DNA from: JACKBJ01 sp964549495
GTDB taxonomy: Bacteria; Chloroflexota; Anaerolineae; Epilineales; Epilineaceae
Direction of reading: 5' to 3'
DNA: 23,899 nt
Assembly: GCA_964549495.1 (NCBI GenBank)
Contig: CAZJWJ010000085.1
Span: 1 to 23,899, forward strand
Positions 7,435 through 15,698 of this stretch are shown here, one piece after another; the stretch's first letter is position 1; each line of letters opens with the position of its first letter. The position numbers and the translations under genes were made by a program. The notes below the pieces were generated by a model. That model was not told where the DNA came from. It made no database searches and was given only the letters and a program-made list of their open reading frames with translations.

Positions 7435-8523
7435 TCAGGGCTGCTCGCCGGCGACCACGCGGGTCAAGATTGGCTCCAGCTCGGCCCGGGTGCTGCTGCC
7501 TTCCAGCCGGGCCGCGACCCGGCCTTCGGCGTCGATCACGAAGACCCAGGGCTCGGTCGAGAGCCCCCAGTCCTCCATCGCGTCGGCGAAGGTCAGGGGC
7601 TCGAAGTCCTGGTAGACCTCGACGTGGACGAAGTCGACCCGGTCCTGCCAGTCGGCCTTCAGGGCCTTGATCTCCTCGAGCACCGGTCCGCAGATGCGGG
7701 TCTGGCAGAAGCCGGGCGTGGCGAAGACCAGGACCGTCGGCCGGCCGCTATGGACCGCTTCGTCCACCGTCAGGCGGTAGAGATCCGGGTCCGGATCCGG
7801 ATCGCTGGTCAGCGCGCCGATGTCCGCCTCCGTCTGCAGGCTGCGGCCGCGCGTGGCGGGGGCCGGCTCGCCGAGGGCCGGCGCGGCCGACTCGAGCGAG
7901 ACCGGAAAGCGGATGCGCTGCGGCGGCGGATCCTCGGCGAGCCCGGAGGATTCGGGCAGCCCGATCTGGATCTCGGCCCCCCAGACCCCGGCGCGGTCGA
8001 AGTCGAACCAGGTTACGTAGAGCCCGGCGCCCGGCAGCGACGAGGGGTACCAGATGGCCTCCGATTCGCCGGCCGGCCGCGCCTCCTCTCCGTCCAGGAA
8101 GAACCAGCGGATGCCGACCCGCGCGTCGGGCAGGATGGCGCCCGATCCGTCCAGGATGCCCAGGGCAACCCGCTCGCGACCGACGGCCAGGTCGGTCGAA
8201 GCGATGACCACCTGGAGGCCGGCGGCATCCGCCGCGGCAAGAACGGTGTCGGTCGGCATCCTGGCGGCACCTTCATCCGCGGACTCGTCCGCGTCCGCGG
8301 TCCCAGACGAGGCCCCGGTGTCGGACGCTTCGCCCGTCGCTCCCTCGACCTCGGCGGTCGTCGCTTCGATCCCCGCGCCGGCCTCGCTCGGAGGCTCGGC
8401 CCCGTCACAGCCGATCGACAGCTGGGCGGCGCACAACAGCGCCAGCAGGGCCGCGACTCGCGCGCGCCGCGGGGCCACCCGCCGTCGTAACCGGGCTCCA
8501 ACGTCGAGGTCTGGATGCTTCAT
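7435..8523 (-). CDS. Lipoprotein B: FixH/YtkA-like domain plus thioredoxin-like CxxxxC domain
   Basis: A 362-residue predicted lipoprotein with lipobox LSIGC (Cys39). An acidic, Ala/Ser-rich spacer runs over about residues 40-95. A FixH/YtkA-like beta domain covers about 102-210 (LGILDGSGAILPDARVGIRWF). A thioredoxin-like domain covers about 250-358. The motif TPGFCQTRICGPVLEEI holds Cys273 and Cys278, a CxxxxC arrangement seen in a subgroup of extracytoplasmic thioredoxin-like proteins. WGLSTEPWVFVIDAEG supplies the cis-Pro-type strand. The ATG overlaps the TGA of the CopC gene (ATGA), so translation is probably coupled. Lipoprotein A is a clear paralogue along its whole length. Redox delivery or copper insertion into a membrane oxidase is inferred, not shown. 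Confidence 0.87.
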   Translation of the reverse strand: MKHPDLDVGARLRRRVAPRRARVAALLALLCAAQLSIGCDGAEPPSEAGAGIEATTAEVEGATGEASDTGASSGTADADESADEGAARMPTDTVLAAADAAGLQVVIASTDLAVGRERVALGILDGSGAILPDARVGIRWFFLDGEEARPAGESEAIWYPSSLPGAGLYVTWFDFDRAGVWGAEIQIGLPESSGLAEDPPPQRIRFPVSLESAAPALGEPAPATRGRSLQTEADIGALTSDPDPDPDLYRLTVDEAVHSGRPTVLVFATPGFCQTRICGPVLEEIKALKADWQDRVDFVHVEVYQDFEPLTFADAMEDWGLSTEPWVFVIDAEGRVAARLEGSSTRAELEPILTRVVAGEQP

Positions 8524-9056
8524 CGGCCACCTTCCAATTCGTCGAGAGAAGACCCTTCGTCGGCCCGGTGCTTCCCGCGGATCCACCAGCCGATCACCAG
8601 CCCCAGGACCAAGAGTAGCCCCATGGCGCCGAGAGGCCCCGCTCCACGGGCCGCGCGCAGGCTGAAGCCGAAGCTGCCGTGGGTCCGATGCCCGTCGCCC
8701 GCGTCGACCGCGGTCCACTGCACCGTGTAGTCGCCGGGATCCAAGGGGGGCAGGTCGACGCGCATGCGGTCCGGCGCCGCTTCGTCGATCCGCGTCGGAC
8801 CCAGCTCGATGCGCCGAAAGTCCGCGTCCAAGACCTGGATGCTGCTGCCCTCGCCCAGCGCGGCGCTCATTTGCAGCTCGACCTCGGTCGGCGCCCGGTC
8901 CAGGACCGCGCCCGGCGCGGGCCGGCTCTCGACCGTCTCGCCGTGCGCAGCGGCGAGTTCGCTGCCGCCGTGGAATCCGATCAACGCGGCCATCACGACC
9001 AGGCATCGGGCGAGACCCGGCAGGATTCGGCCCGGTTCACACCGCCCGAGCGGCAT
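8520..9056 (-). CDS. CopC-domain copper-binding protein with C-terminal membrane anchor
   Basis: A 178-residue protein. A signal peptide ends at about AAA37, leaving His38 near the mature N terminus. The CopC domain runs over about 38-133 (HGETVESRPAPGAVL, then DGHRTHGSFGFSL). The Cu(II) ligands of CopC, the N-terminal His plus Asp-Gly-His, are visible as H38, D121 and H123. Residues about 142-159 form one transmembrane helix (GAMGLLLVLGLVIGWW), as in CopC proteins anchored without a CopD partner. Start: the ATG at 9056 is preferred. An upstream in-frame ATG at 9146 would have to run through the palindrome at 9100-9127 and would add a Cys/Arg-rich non-signal sequence. Neither start has a strong Shine-Dalgarno. 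The next gene overlaps it by four bases. Confidence 0.88.
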   Translation of the reverse strand: MPLGRCEPGRILPGLARCLVVMAALIGFHGGSELAAAHGETVESRPAPGAVLDRAPTEVELQMSAALGEGSSIQVLDADFRRIELGPTRIDEAAPDRMRVDLPPLDPGDYTVQWTAVDAGDGHRTHGSFGFSLRAARGAGPLGAMGLLLVLGLVIGWWIRGKHRADEGSSLDELEGGR

Positions 9057-9099
9057 CGCAGCGATCGCGCACCGCGCTCGGCTGGGTCCGACACAGCGA

Positions 9100-9127
9100 C
9101 CGGGCTGGCGGGATCCCGCCAGCCCGG
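9100..9127 (-). terminator. Perfect 28-bp palindrome after the DUF4340 gene
   Basis: Bases 9100-9113 and 9114-9127 are exact complements (CCGGGCTGGCGGG/ATC...). It sits about 29 bases past the DUF4340 stop and 44 bases before the CopC start. It probably ends the ABC operon transcript. There is no T tract, so it could also be a protein-binding site. Confidence 0.55.
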
Positions 9128-9155
9128 CTTGTCGTCTCGAGATCATCCGGACCGA

Positions 9156-9959
9156 TCAGCCCTCGTCTTCGGGCTCGTCCGTGCCCGGCGCGTCGTCGGG
9201 CGGCTCGGTGGCCTCCGGCGTCGCGTCCTCGTCGGCGCCATCGTCCTCCTCCGCGTCCTCCTCGCCGGACGGGTCGTCCTCGCCCGCCTCGTCCTCGGAA
9301 TCGGCCGCATCATCGCCTTCCTCGTCCTCGGAACCCGCCTCATCGGAGGCCGCATCACCGTCTTCGGCTTCTGCGTCCCCGTCCTCGCCCGCGTCCTCCG
9401 CGTCACCCTCGGGCGTCGCCGAGGCTTCGGGGGTCGCGGTCGGGGCATAGGGTGGGTCGCTAACCCAATCGAGCAGGCTGCTCCAGTCGGCGCTGGAGAC
9501 GATGGCGATGCGCGGATCCTCGCCTAGGCGGATGTAGTACTGCGGATCGACCGGGTTCTCGTCGCCGACGGTGATGACCTGCGAGTCGCCGGCGGCCGTC
9601 GAGAGGGTGACGGTCATCGTCGGCGAGTCGAAGCCGTACTCGCCCGGATCGCGATCCTCGGGCAGGTAGCGCAGCACGCTGGGATTGGCCAGGTTCTCGA
9701 TGGTCGTCCCCGCGAAGTCCGACAGGGCCGTCTCGTCGATCTCCCAACCGCCGGCCACGCGCACGGCGGTGTAGTCACCGTCGGGGCTCTCGACCTGCAG
9801 CTCCTGGAGGTCCTCGGCCGCCATCTCGTAGAGCGGTGCCGGCGTCGGCGTCGGGCCACCGTCGGTAAAGTCCCGGGGCTCGACGTCGCGCTGCATCCAG
9901 GCGAAGATGCCCAGGGCCACCGCCACCAGCAGCATGATCAGGGTATAGCGCTTGTTCAT
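9156..9959 (-). CDS. DUF4340-domain protein with acidic C-terminal tail
   Basis: A 267-residue protein. Residues 5-22 are a membrane anchor (LIMLLVAVALGIFAWM). A short Pro/Thr spacer (PTPTPAP) follows. A DUF4340 domain runs over about residues 43-165, with repeated short strands such as TVGDENPVDPQYYIRLG and GYDSPTMTVTL-like (here EYGFDSPTMTVTLS). From about residue 175 to the end the chain is almost entirely Asp, Glu, Ala, Gly, Ser and Thr, with runs such as EEDAEEDDGADED. DUF4340 proteins are regularly encoded beside GldG-type ABC systems, as here (31-bp gap, AGGAGAA before the ATG). The biochemical role is unknown. Confidence 0.88.
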   Translation of the reverse strand: MNKRYTLIMLLVAVALGIFAWMQRDVEPRDFTDGGPTPTPAPLYEMAAEDLQELQVESPDGDYTAVRVAGGWEIDETALSDFAGTTIENLANPSVLRYLPEDRDPGEYGFDSPTMTVTLSTAAGDSQVITVGDENPVDPQYYIRLGEDPRIAIVSSADWSSLLDWVSDPPYAPTATPEASATPEGDAEDAGEDGDAEAEDGDAASDEAGSEDEEGDDAADSEDEAGEDDPSGEEDAEEDDGADEDATPEATEPPDDAPGTDEPEDEG

Positions 9960-9990
9960 CCGCGTTCTCCTCGCTCCTCGGTCGGCGCCC

Positions 9991-11619
9991 CTAGCGCCGG
10001 CCCCACCAGATCCAGAAACCGACGCCCGCCACCAACAAGGGGATGAGGAGCGCGGTCGTCAGCTGCAAGAGGCCAGGGTTCTGCGGCGCGTTGATCGGCC
10101 GCTGGTCGGGCGTGGTGGGCTCGATACCGATCAAGAGCTCGTCCTGGGCCAGCCAGTTGGCCGAGTTCAGGACGACCTCGCCGTTGTAGATCCCGCCGCC
10201 GATCATGCTGGCCAGCTGCAGTTCCTGCAGCAGACCGTCGGCTGCCAGTTGGCTGCTGCCCAGGACCACCAGGCGCGCGCCGTCCTCCCCGGTGCCTTCG
10301 GCCGCGACACCGAGCACCAGCGGGCCGGAGGCATCCTCCTCGCCCGGCTCGGCCTGCGGGCTGGTCAGGTCGGTCTCGCCCCAGGCATCGCCCGTGGTCT
10401 CGAAGAGCGGCGAGAGCATCACGCCCTCGGGCGCGGGCTCGGCCAGCTGCAGCGAACGCGAGCCTGGGAAGACGGTCACCAGATCGCTGCCCACGAAGTC
10501 CTCGGTGATGGTGTGGGGCTGGTAGCCATTGCCCACCACGGCCGGGATCTGGGGCCGCTGCAGGTAGCTGCGCGCCGGATCCAGCACGATGTCGTCGCGG
10601 TATCCGATGCCCCACTCGTCCAGGAGCTCGGCCAGCAAGGGATCGACCTCCGTGCCGGGGTCGAGCATGACCATCAGCCCACCACCGCCTTCGAGGAAGT
10701 CGCGCACCAGGTCGATCTCGCCTTGGCTGAAGGGGGTCTGGGGACCGGCGATGACCAGGGCCTCGGCGTCGATCGCCTCGATGTCCGAGGTGACCAGGTT
10801 GAGGGTCTCGACCGTATAGCCCTCGCTCTCCAGCGAACGCTGGATGGCGCTGTAGCTGCGACCCTGCTCGTCTTGCGCCGAGGGCGCGGTCAGGCTGTAC
10901 TCGCCGTGGCCGGCGCTGAAGAGGATGCGCTTGTCTTCCTCGCGGGTGGCCTTGACCACCGCCTCGGTGAGCGCCTGCTCGTCGAAGCCCGTGTAGACCA
11001 GGGCATGCTTGTAGTCGGGCTCGCCCGGCTCGCCGCTCTCGGCCACCAACAAGCGGCCGCCCAGCTGTTCGCCGGTGCGCTGCGCCAGGGCATTGTAGGC
11101 AAAGGGGTCGACCTGGGCATCGAGCACCTCGAACTGGGCACCCGGGTGTCGCCGCTCGTACTGATCGGCCAGTCGCTCGAACTCCTGCGCCTCGGGGCCC
11201 TGGCCCTGGAAGACCGCGGTCACGCGCACCGGCTTGCCGGCATCGGCCAGGCCTTCCATGATCTGGATGCTCTTGTCGGAGATGGTGAACTGCTTGTTCT
11301 CGGTCAGGTCCCAGGTGCGGAAGTAGCGCGTGCCGAAGAAGTTGAGCACGCCCAGGATGGCCACCAGCGAGACGATGAGCACCAGGGCGTTGCCGCCATA
11401 GCGCGCCTGCCGCGTGCCCAGCGCCTCGCGAAGGTCCTCGAAGCGCAGCACCGGCCAGGCCAGGAGCAGGATCAGGCCGGCGATGGCCAGGCCGCGGCCG
11501 AGCCAGTCGGGCGTATCGACCCCGTTCTGGGCGGCCAGGGTCGGCGCGACCAGGCTGGAGAGCAGGACGAAGAGTCCGAAGACGGACAGGTAGGGCGCGA
11601 TCACCTTGAGCTGCTTCAT
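9991..11619 (-). CDS. gldG: GldG-family ABC transporter auxiliary protein
   Basis: A 542-residue protein. Three N-terminal hydrophobic segments lie near residues 9-30, 43-58 and 77-95. The hallmark RTWDLTENKQFTIS follows at about 101-114. Next comes a large extracytoplasmic domain of the GldG/IFT52-like (ABC_transp_aux) type, with AGHGEYSL and FLEGGGGLMVMLDPG. One C-terminal helix spans about 520-538. In Bacteroidota GldG works with GldA and GldF in gliding; in other phyla the same genes form an ABC system of unknown substrate. GGAGGTGG lies before the ATG, which directly abuts the permease stop, so translation is probably coupled. Confidence 0.93.
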   Translation of the reverse strand: MKQLKVIAPYLSVFGLFVLLSSLVAPTLAAQNGVDTPDWLGRGLAIAGLILLLAWPVLRFEDLREALGTRQARYGGNALVLIVSLVAILGVLNFFGTRYFRTWDLTENKQFTISDKSIQIMEGLADAGKPVRVTAVFQGQGPEAQEFERLADQYERRHPGAQFEVLDAQVDPFAYNALAQRTGEQLGGRLLVAESGEPGEPDYKHALVYTGFDEQALTEAVVKATREEDKRILFSAGHGEYSLTAPSAQDEQGRSYSAIQRSLESEGYTVETLNLVTSDIEAIDAEALVIAGPQTPFSQGEIDLVRDFLEGGGGLMVMLDPGTEVDPLLAELLDEWGIGYRDDIVLDPARSYLQRPQIPAVVGNGYQPHTITEDFVGSDLVTVFPGSRSLQLAEPAPEGVMLSPLFETTGDAWGETDLTSPQAEPGEEDASGPLVLGVAAEGTGEDGARLVVLGSSQLAADGLLQELQLASMIGGGIYNGEVVLNSANWLAQDELLIGIEPTTPDQRPINAPQNPGLLQLTTALLIPLLVAGVGFWIWWGRR

Positions 11620-12348
11620 CTAGCGCCACCTCCGGGTCTCGAGGATGCGGGTGGCCAGGAAGAGCGCGCCGGCCGTGAGGCTCAGGAAGTAGATCAGGTC
11701 GCGCGAGTCGATCAGACCCTGGCCGAAGTTGAGGTAGTGGTCGGAGAGGCCCATGTAGGCCGCCGCCTGCATGACCGGGCTGTCGGCCGCGCTGGGCGCC
11801 TCGCCCAGGATGGGCAGGAACCAGAGGATCATGACCAGCATGATGCCCAAAAAGCCGGCCACCACCTGGCTCTCGGTCAGCGCCGAGGTCAGCACGCCAA
11901 GGGCCAAGAGCGCCGAAGCCAGCAGCACCAGGCCCAGATAGTTGCTGAGTAGCACGCCCATGGCCATGCCGTCGGTGGCCAGGCGGGCCATGATGGCGAC
12001 GTGGATCAGGGTCAGGGCGATCAGCGACAGGAGCGCCGCCATGCCGCCGATCCACTTGCCGAGCACCAGCTGCCAGTCCTTCAGCGGCGAGGTCATCAAG
12101 AGCTCCAGGGTGCCGGAGCGCTGCTCCTCGGCCAAGAGCCGCATGCTGAGCAGGGGCGTCACGAAGAGCAGCACCGTGCCCTTGAGCCCGAGCAGCGGGG
12201 CCATCGAGGCCTCGGCGCCGGGCTGGGTGACATAGAGCGCGAAGATCAAGCCGCTGAAGGCCAAGAAGGCCGTGGCCAGCACCCAGAAGAGGGGTGAGGT
12301 GAAGTAGCTGCCGATCTCGCGCCGCGCGATCGTCATCGCGTTAGGCAT
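11620..12348 (-). CDS. ABC-2 type permease (GldF-like)
   Basis: A 242-residue, six-helix ABC-2 permease. The coupling segment LLAEEQRSGTLELLMTSPL is diagnostic. An amphipathic start (MTIARREIGSYFTSPLFW) precedes the first helix. The ATG at 12348 is chosen for GGAGG six bases upstream; it overlaps the end of the ATPase gene by eight bases. A second ATG at 12336 is possible. Its neighbours, an ATPase before and GldG after, identify it as the GldF-like membrane subunit of the same transporter. Confidence 0.93.
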   Translation of the reverse strand: MPNAMTIARREIGSYFTSPLFWVLATAFLAFSGLIFALYVTQPGAEASMAPLLGLKGTVLLFVTPLLSMRLLAEEQRSGTLELLMTSPLKDWQLVLGKWIGGMAALLSLIALTLIHVAIMARLATDGMAMGVLLSNYLGLVLLASALLALGVLTSALTESQVVAGFLGIMLVMILWFLPILGEAPSAADSPVMQAAAYMGLSDHYLNFGQGLIDSRDLIYFLSLTAGALFLATRILETRRWR

Positions 12349-13387
12349 TCGGTTCCTCCATCGTCGACTCGTCGAGATCCTCGTCCGCGGTCTCGTCCGG
12401 AAGCGGGGCCGCGATCTCGTCATCGCTGCGCGTCAATTCGAGGAAGACGTCCTCCAAGGTCATGCCGGCCTGCCGGAGCTCGAGGAGCGGCCAGCCGCGC
12501 TCGACCACCTGTCGGGCGATCTCGGCGCGGGGATCGCTGCCGGCCGCGACGGTCAAGGTGTAGCCCCCCTCGGCCTCCGGCTCGACCCGCTCGACACCAG
12601 CCACCGCTCCGAGCGCCGAAACCGCATCCTCGGCGGACACCTCGGCTCCCAGCGCCAGGCGCAAGAGCTCGCCGCCGGCCAGGCGCGAGGTCAACTCGCC
12701 CGGCGTGTCCTCGGCAACGATCTGGCCGCGCTTGATGATCAGGACGCGGTCGCAGATCTGCTGGGCCTCGGGCAGGATGTGGGTCGAGAGCAGCACGGTG
12801 TGGTCGCCGCCCAACTCCTCGATCAGGCTGCGCACCTCGCGGATCTGCCGCGGGTCGAGGCCGATGGTCGGCTCGTCGAGGATGATCACCGAGGGATCGT
12901 GCACCAAGGCCTGGGCGATGCCGACGCGCTGCCGGTAGCCCTTGGACAGATGGCCGATCAGATCGTCGGCGCGATGGTCGATCGAGACGCGCTGCATCAC
13001 GCGCTCGACCGCCGCGTCGCGGTTCTCGACCCCGCGCAGCCGGGCCATGAAGTGCAGGTAGCCGGCGATGGTCATCTCGGGGTAGAGCGGCGTGCTCTCG
13101 GGCAGATAGCCGATCTTGCGGCGGGCGGCCATCGAGTCCTCGACCACGTCATGGCCGGCGATGCGCGCCGTCCCGCCGGAGGGCGGCAGGTAGCCGGTCA
13201 GCATGCGCATGGTCGTGGTCTTGCCCGCGCCGTTCGGGCCCAGGAATCCGAGGATCTCGCCCCGGTAGGCCCGGAAGCTCACCTCGTGGATCGCAGGGAC
13301 CGGCCCGTAGTAGCGGGTGAGTCCATCGACCTCGATCATCACCTCGCGATCCCCCCCGAGGCCTCCGTTGTGTGAAGCTGCTGTCAT
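12341..13387 (-). CDS. ABC transporter ATP-binding protein (GldA-like)
   Basis: A 348-residue ATPase. Walker A is GPNGAGKTT (50-58), the ABC signature is LSKGYRQRV (147-155), Walker B is VIILDEP (167-173) and the H-loop His is at 203 (STHIL). A C-terminal extension after about residue 235 is typical of DrrA/GldA-type exporters. The protein ends in an acidic stretch. The ATG at 13387 has GGAGGAG about six bases upstream. It is first in the four-gene ABC operon and divergent from dnaA. The substrate is unknown. Confidence 0.95.
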   Translation of the reverse strand: MTAASHNGGLGGDREVMIEVDGLTRYYGPVPAIHEVSFRAYRGEILGFLGPNGAGKTTTMRMLTGYLPPSGGTARIAGHDVVEDSMAARRKIGYLPESTPLYPEMTIAGYLHFMARLRGVENRDAAVERVMQRVSIDHRADDLIGHLSKGYRQRVGIAQALVHDPSVIILDEPTIGLDPRQIREVRSLIEELGGDHTVLLSTHILPEAQQICDRVLIIKRGQIVAEDTPGELTSRLAGGELLRLALGAEVSAEDAVSALGAVAGVERVEPEAEGGYTLTVAAGSDPRAEIARQVVERGWPLLELRQAGMTLEDVFLELTRSDDEIAAPLPDETADEDLDESTMEEPNA

Positions 13388-13947
13388 CGGCGCTCCTCCA
13401 TGTGCAGTCTAATGCAGCGGGTCCCGCGTCTCGTGGCCGCCAAGGACACCGGCGCGATGGTTTTCGGGCAGGTCCCCCCGGGACCCACGGGCATGCCTCG
13501 TGCCGGCAGCGAGCCGAAGTCGCCAGGCTGGTGCTCCGGCCCTAGGGGCGGCGTATTATATCGTCATGCTCGCGGGAGGCAACGATCTCACGACCTCCCA
13601 GGAAAGCACGACGGGATTAATGGGGGATGAAAGGCGGTCGCGTGCAATCCCATGAAATTTCCTTAAAGTTTTGTGGCCCGCAGGGCCTTCGGCCGCGGGT
13701 ACGAGATAGCCGGCGCAGGCCGGCCCGTCACACGCCACATCTTGTGTAGAACATCCGCTCCTCGTCTTGCCTCCTTCCGAGCACTTGCGATGCCTTTTCG
13801 GCGCCGGCTAGAATGCCAGCAGCTTCCGACGACTCGAGGTGCTCGCCCATCGGTTTGCCCGGCCGATCGCCCATCGGACGCCGTCATGAGGCGTCGAAAG
13901 CCGCTCGAATGCCCATTCCGTCCAGCGTTCCGGCCCCGGGAGCCCCC
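13388..13947. promoter_or_regulatory. Divergent control region between the ABC operon and dnaA
   Basis: No protein-coding gene is supported in these 560 bases. Visible items are as follows. TATTAT lies at 13554-13559, six bases before an ATG that opens a 29-codon reading frame (13566-13655) of unknown reality. An inverted repeat GGGAGG/CCTCCC lies at 13574-13579 and 13594-13599. A locally A/T-rich patch lies at 13649-13673 (TGAAATTTCCTTAAAG). A GGTCCC-CCC-GGGACC hairpin lies near 13471. No perfect DnaA box is seen here. This could be a long dnaA leader or hold dnaA autoregulation sites. Confidence 0.4.
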
Positions 13948-15300
13948 ATGAATCCAAACGAGACCTGGCAGCAGGCCCTCAGCCACCTGCGCCAGCAGAT
14001 GCCTGCCGCAACCTACGACACCTGGCTCAAGTCGACCAAGGGCTTGGCCCTCGAGAACGACCACTTGGTGGTCGGCGTGCCCAACGCCTTCGTCAAGGAC
14101 TGGATCGAGCAGCGGATCAACGGACGGGTCGAGCGGAGCCTGGCCGAGGTTTCCGGCACGAGCCTGGCCTGCAGCTTCGTCGTCAGCGGCGCATCCGGCC
14201 CGGCCCAGCCGGCCGATGCTCCGGCGGCTGCCGCCCGTTTCGAGCAGCCGCGCCTGCCCGAGCCCGATCCGGCAACCCAGGCCCTCGGCAGCCCCAAGCT
14301 CAACCCGCGATATACCTTCGACACCTTCGTCGTCGGCAGCGGCAGCCGCCTGGCGCACGCCGCCTCGCAGGCCGTGGCCGAGCATCCGGCCGCGCGTTAC
14401 AATCCGCTCTTCATCTACGGCGGGGTCGGCCTGGGCAAGACCCACCTGCTGCACGCCATCGGTCATGCCGCCATCGCGCGCGGCCTGCAGGTGATCATGG
14501 TCTCCAGCGAGACCTTCACCAACGAGCTGATCAACGCCATCCGCGGCCACAGCACCGAGGAGTTCCGCTCGGTCTACCGCGCGGCCGACATGCTCTTGGT
14601 CGACGACATCCACTTCATCGCCGGCAAGGAGAGCACGCAGGAGGAGTTCTTCCACACCTTCAACGCGGTCCACGGCGCCGACGGCCAGATCGTGGTGACC
14701 AGCGACCGACCGCCCCAAGCCATCGCCACCCTCGAGGACCGCTTGCGCTCGCGCTTCCAATGGGGCCTGCAGGTCGACATCGAGCCACCGGATCTGGAGA
14801 CCCGCATCGCCATCCTGCGCGACAAGAACGCACGCCATGCCCGGCCGGTGCCGGACGGCGTCATCGAGCTGATCGCCGGCGCGGTCCAGCAAAACGTGCG
14901 CGAGCTCGAAGGCGCGCTCAACCGCGTGGTGGCCTATGCGGAATGCAATCGCGTTCCGCTCAACCCGGAGACGGCCCAGCGCGCGCTATCCGACTTGATG
15001 ATCCGCCGCGAGCCCCCGGCCCTGCCCCAGATCCTGCGCATCGTCGGCGACTACTACGGCCTGGACGAAGAGGTGCTCAAGGGACGCAAGCGCGCCGCGC
15101 GCATCGCCGAGCCCCGGCAGGTGGCGATGTATCTGATGCGCGAGGAGACGGAGTCGAGCTTTCCGGCCATCGGCGCGGTGATCGGCGGGCGCGATCACAC
15201 GACCGTGCTTCATGGTTGCGAGAAGATCGGCCGACTGATCGAGCAGGACGCCAAGTTGCGGCGAGACGTGATGCAAATTCGGGAGCGATTGTACGAATAG
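13948..15300 (+). CDS. dnaA: Chromosomal replication initiator DnaA
   Basis: A 450-residue DnaA with all four domains. Domain I starts NETWQQALSHLRQQM and continues through the KSTKGL and VPNAFVKDWIE segments. Domain II is a short Ala/Pro linker near 90-125. The domain III AAA+ module begins LNPRYTFDTFVVG, with Walker A GGVGLGKTH near residue 158 and Walker B LLVDDIHF near 215. Domain IV carries the DNA-binding signature GGRDHTTVLHG near 413. The ATG at 13948 is chosen because it starts the conserved domain I and has GGGAG five bases upstream; in-frame codons further 5' (from 13813) show no DnaA similarity. dnaN does not follow. The next gene is pyk, after a region rich in DnaA boxes. Confidence 0.98.
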   Translation: MNPNETWQQALSHLRQQMPAATYDTWLKSTKGLALENDHLVVGVPNAFVKDWIEQRINGRVERSLAEVSGTSLACSFVVSGASGPAQPADAPAAAARFEQPRLPEPDPATQALGSPKLNPRYTFDTFVVGSGSRLAHAASQAVAEHPAARYNPLFIYGGVGLGKTHLLHAIGHAAIARGLQVIMVSSETFTNELINAIRGHSTEEFRSVYRAADMLLVDDIHFIAGKESTQEEFFHTFNAVHGADGQIVVTSDRPPQAIATLEDRLRSRFQWGLQVDIEPPDLETRIAILRDKNARHARPVPDGVIELIAGAVQQNVRELEGALNRVVAYAECNRVPLNPETAQRALSDLMIRREPPALPQILRIVGDYYGLDEEVLKGRKRAARIAEPRQVAMYLMREETESSFPAIGAVIGGRDHTTVLHGCEKIGRLIEQDAKLRRDVMQIRERLYE

Positions 15301-15660
15301 CGTACATGTGGATGTGGATAACTGCCCTTTTTGTGGGGATAACCGGCCGCCGTTGGGGATAACGGCGGCCGGTTCTCGTTCCTCCTTCCATCGAGCACCA
15401 CGACATATGGCGCCCCGAGGACGCTGCGCAAGCCGGGCTCCAACAGGCTGATCATCTTTGATCCAGCCATCCACCGACCGTCCACAGTGCGCGAAAACGG
15501 ACCGCGAGGGGAGGGCCGTAGATCTGGTGGCCGCGCGAAGCCCGGGGCACGAGATCCGGGCCTGCCGCGACCGACTGCCGGACTTCTCCACAATCCACGC
15601 CCCTACGACGGTCTACTATCATTGATGTAGATATGGCTACCGAGCATGTGGATGGTTACG
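15301..15660. other. Candidate oriC: DnaA-box cluster between dnaA and pyk
   Basis: One perfect box, TGTGGATAA, lies at 15313-15321. One-mismatch boxes are TGGGGATAA at 15334-15342 and 15354-15362, and TTCTCCACA at 15584-15592. Weaker ones are TGTGGATGT at 15307-15315 and TGTGGATGG at 15647-15655. The first three good boxes share one strand and lie 21 and 20 bases apart, close to two helical turns. An A/T-richer patch at 15613-15636 (CTACTATCATTGATGTAG) could unwind. No gene lies in 15301-15698. Position beside dnaA supports an origin, but the spread is loose. Confidence 0.6.
15341..15374 (+). terminator. Perfect 14-bp stem-loop after dnaA, enclosing a DnaA box
   Basis: AACCGGCCGCCGTT (15341-15354) pairs exactly with AACGGCGGCCGGTT (15361-15374) around the loop GGGGAT. 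It lies 40 bases past the dnaA stop and may terminate dnaA. TTCTCGTTCC follows, which is only weakly T-rich. The third DnaA box spans the loop and the edges of both arms, so termination and origin functions may overlap. Confidence 0.55.
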
Positions 15661-15698
15661 AACGGCCGAAGCCGGCCGGCCCCGACGAGGAGTAGAGC

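Noticed and set aside
9057..9146. Longer start for the CopC protein
   Set aside because: It would translate the perfect palindrome at 9100-9127 and put an Arg/Cys-rich stretch before the signal peptide. The shorter start leaves a normal secretion signal.
9156..9450. CRISPR or tandem DNA repeat from the repetitive CGTCCTC text
   Set aside because: The repetitiveness comes from Asp/Glu codons in the acidic tail. There are no equal-length repeats with unique spacers.
13456..13469. GATGGTTTTCGGGC upstream of dnaA resembling an arm of element E1
   Set aside because: It is a short match with one deletion, and no complementary arm or shared core is found around it. Treated as chance.
13566..13655. 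A 29-codon small protein before dnaA
   Set aside because: It has a -10-like box before it but no recognisable sequence, no signal or helix, and overlaps an inverted repeat. Kept only as a remark in the control region.
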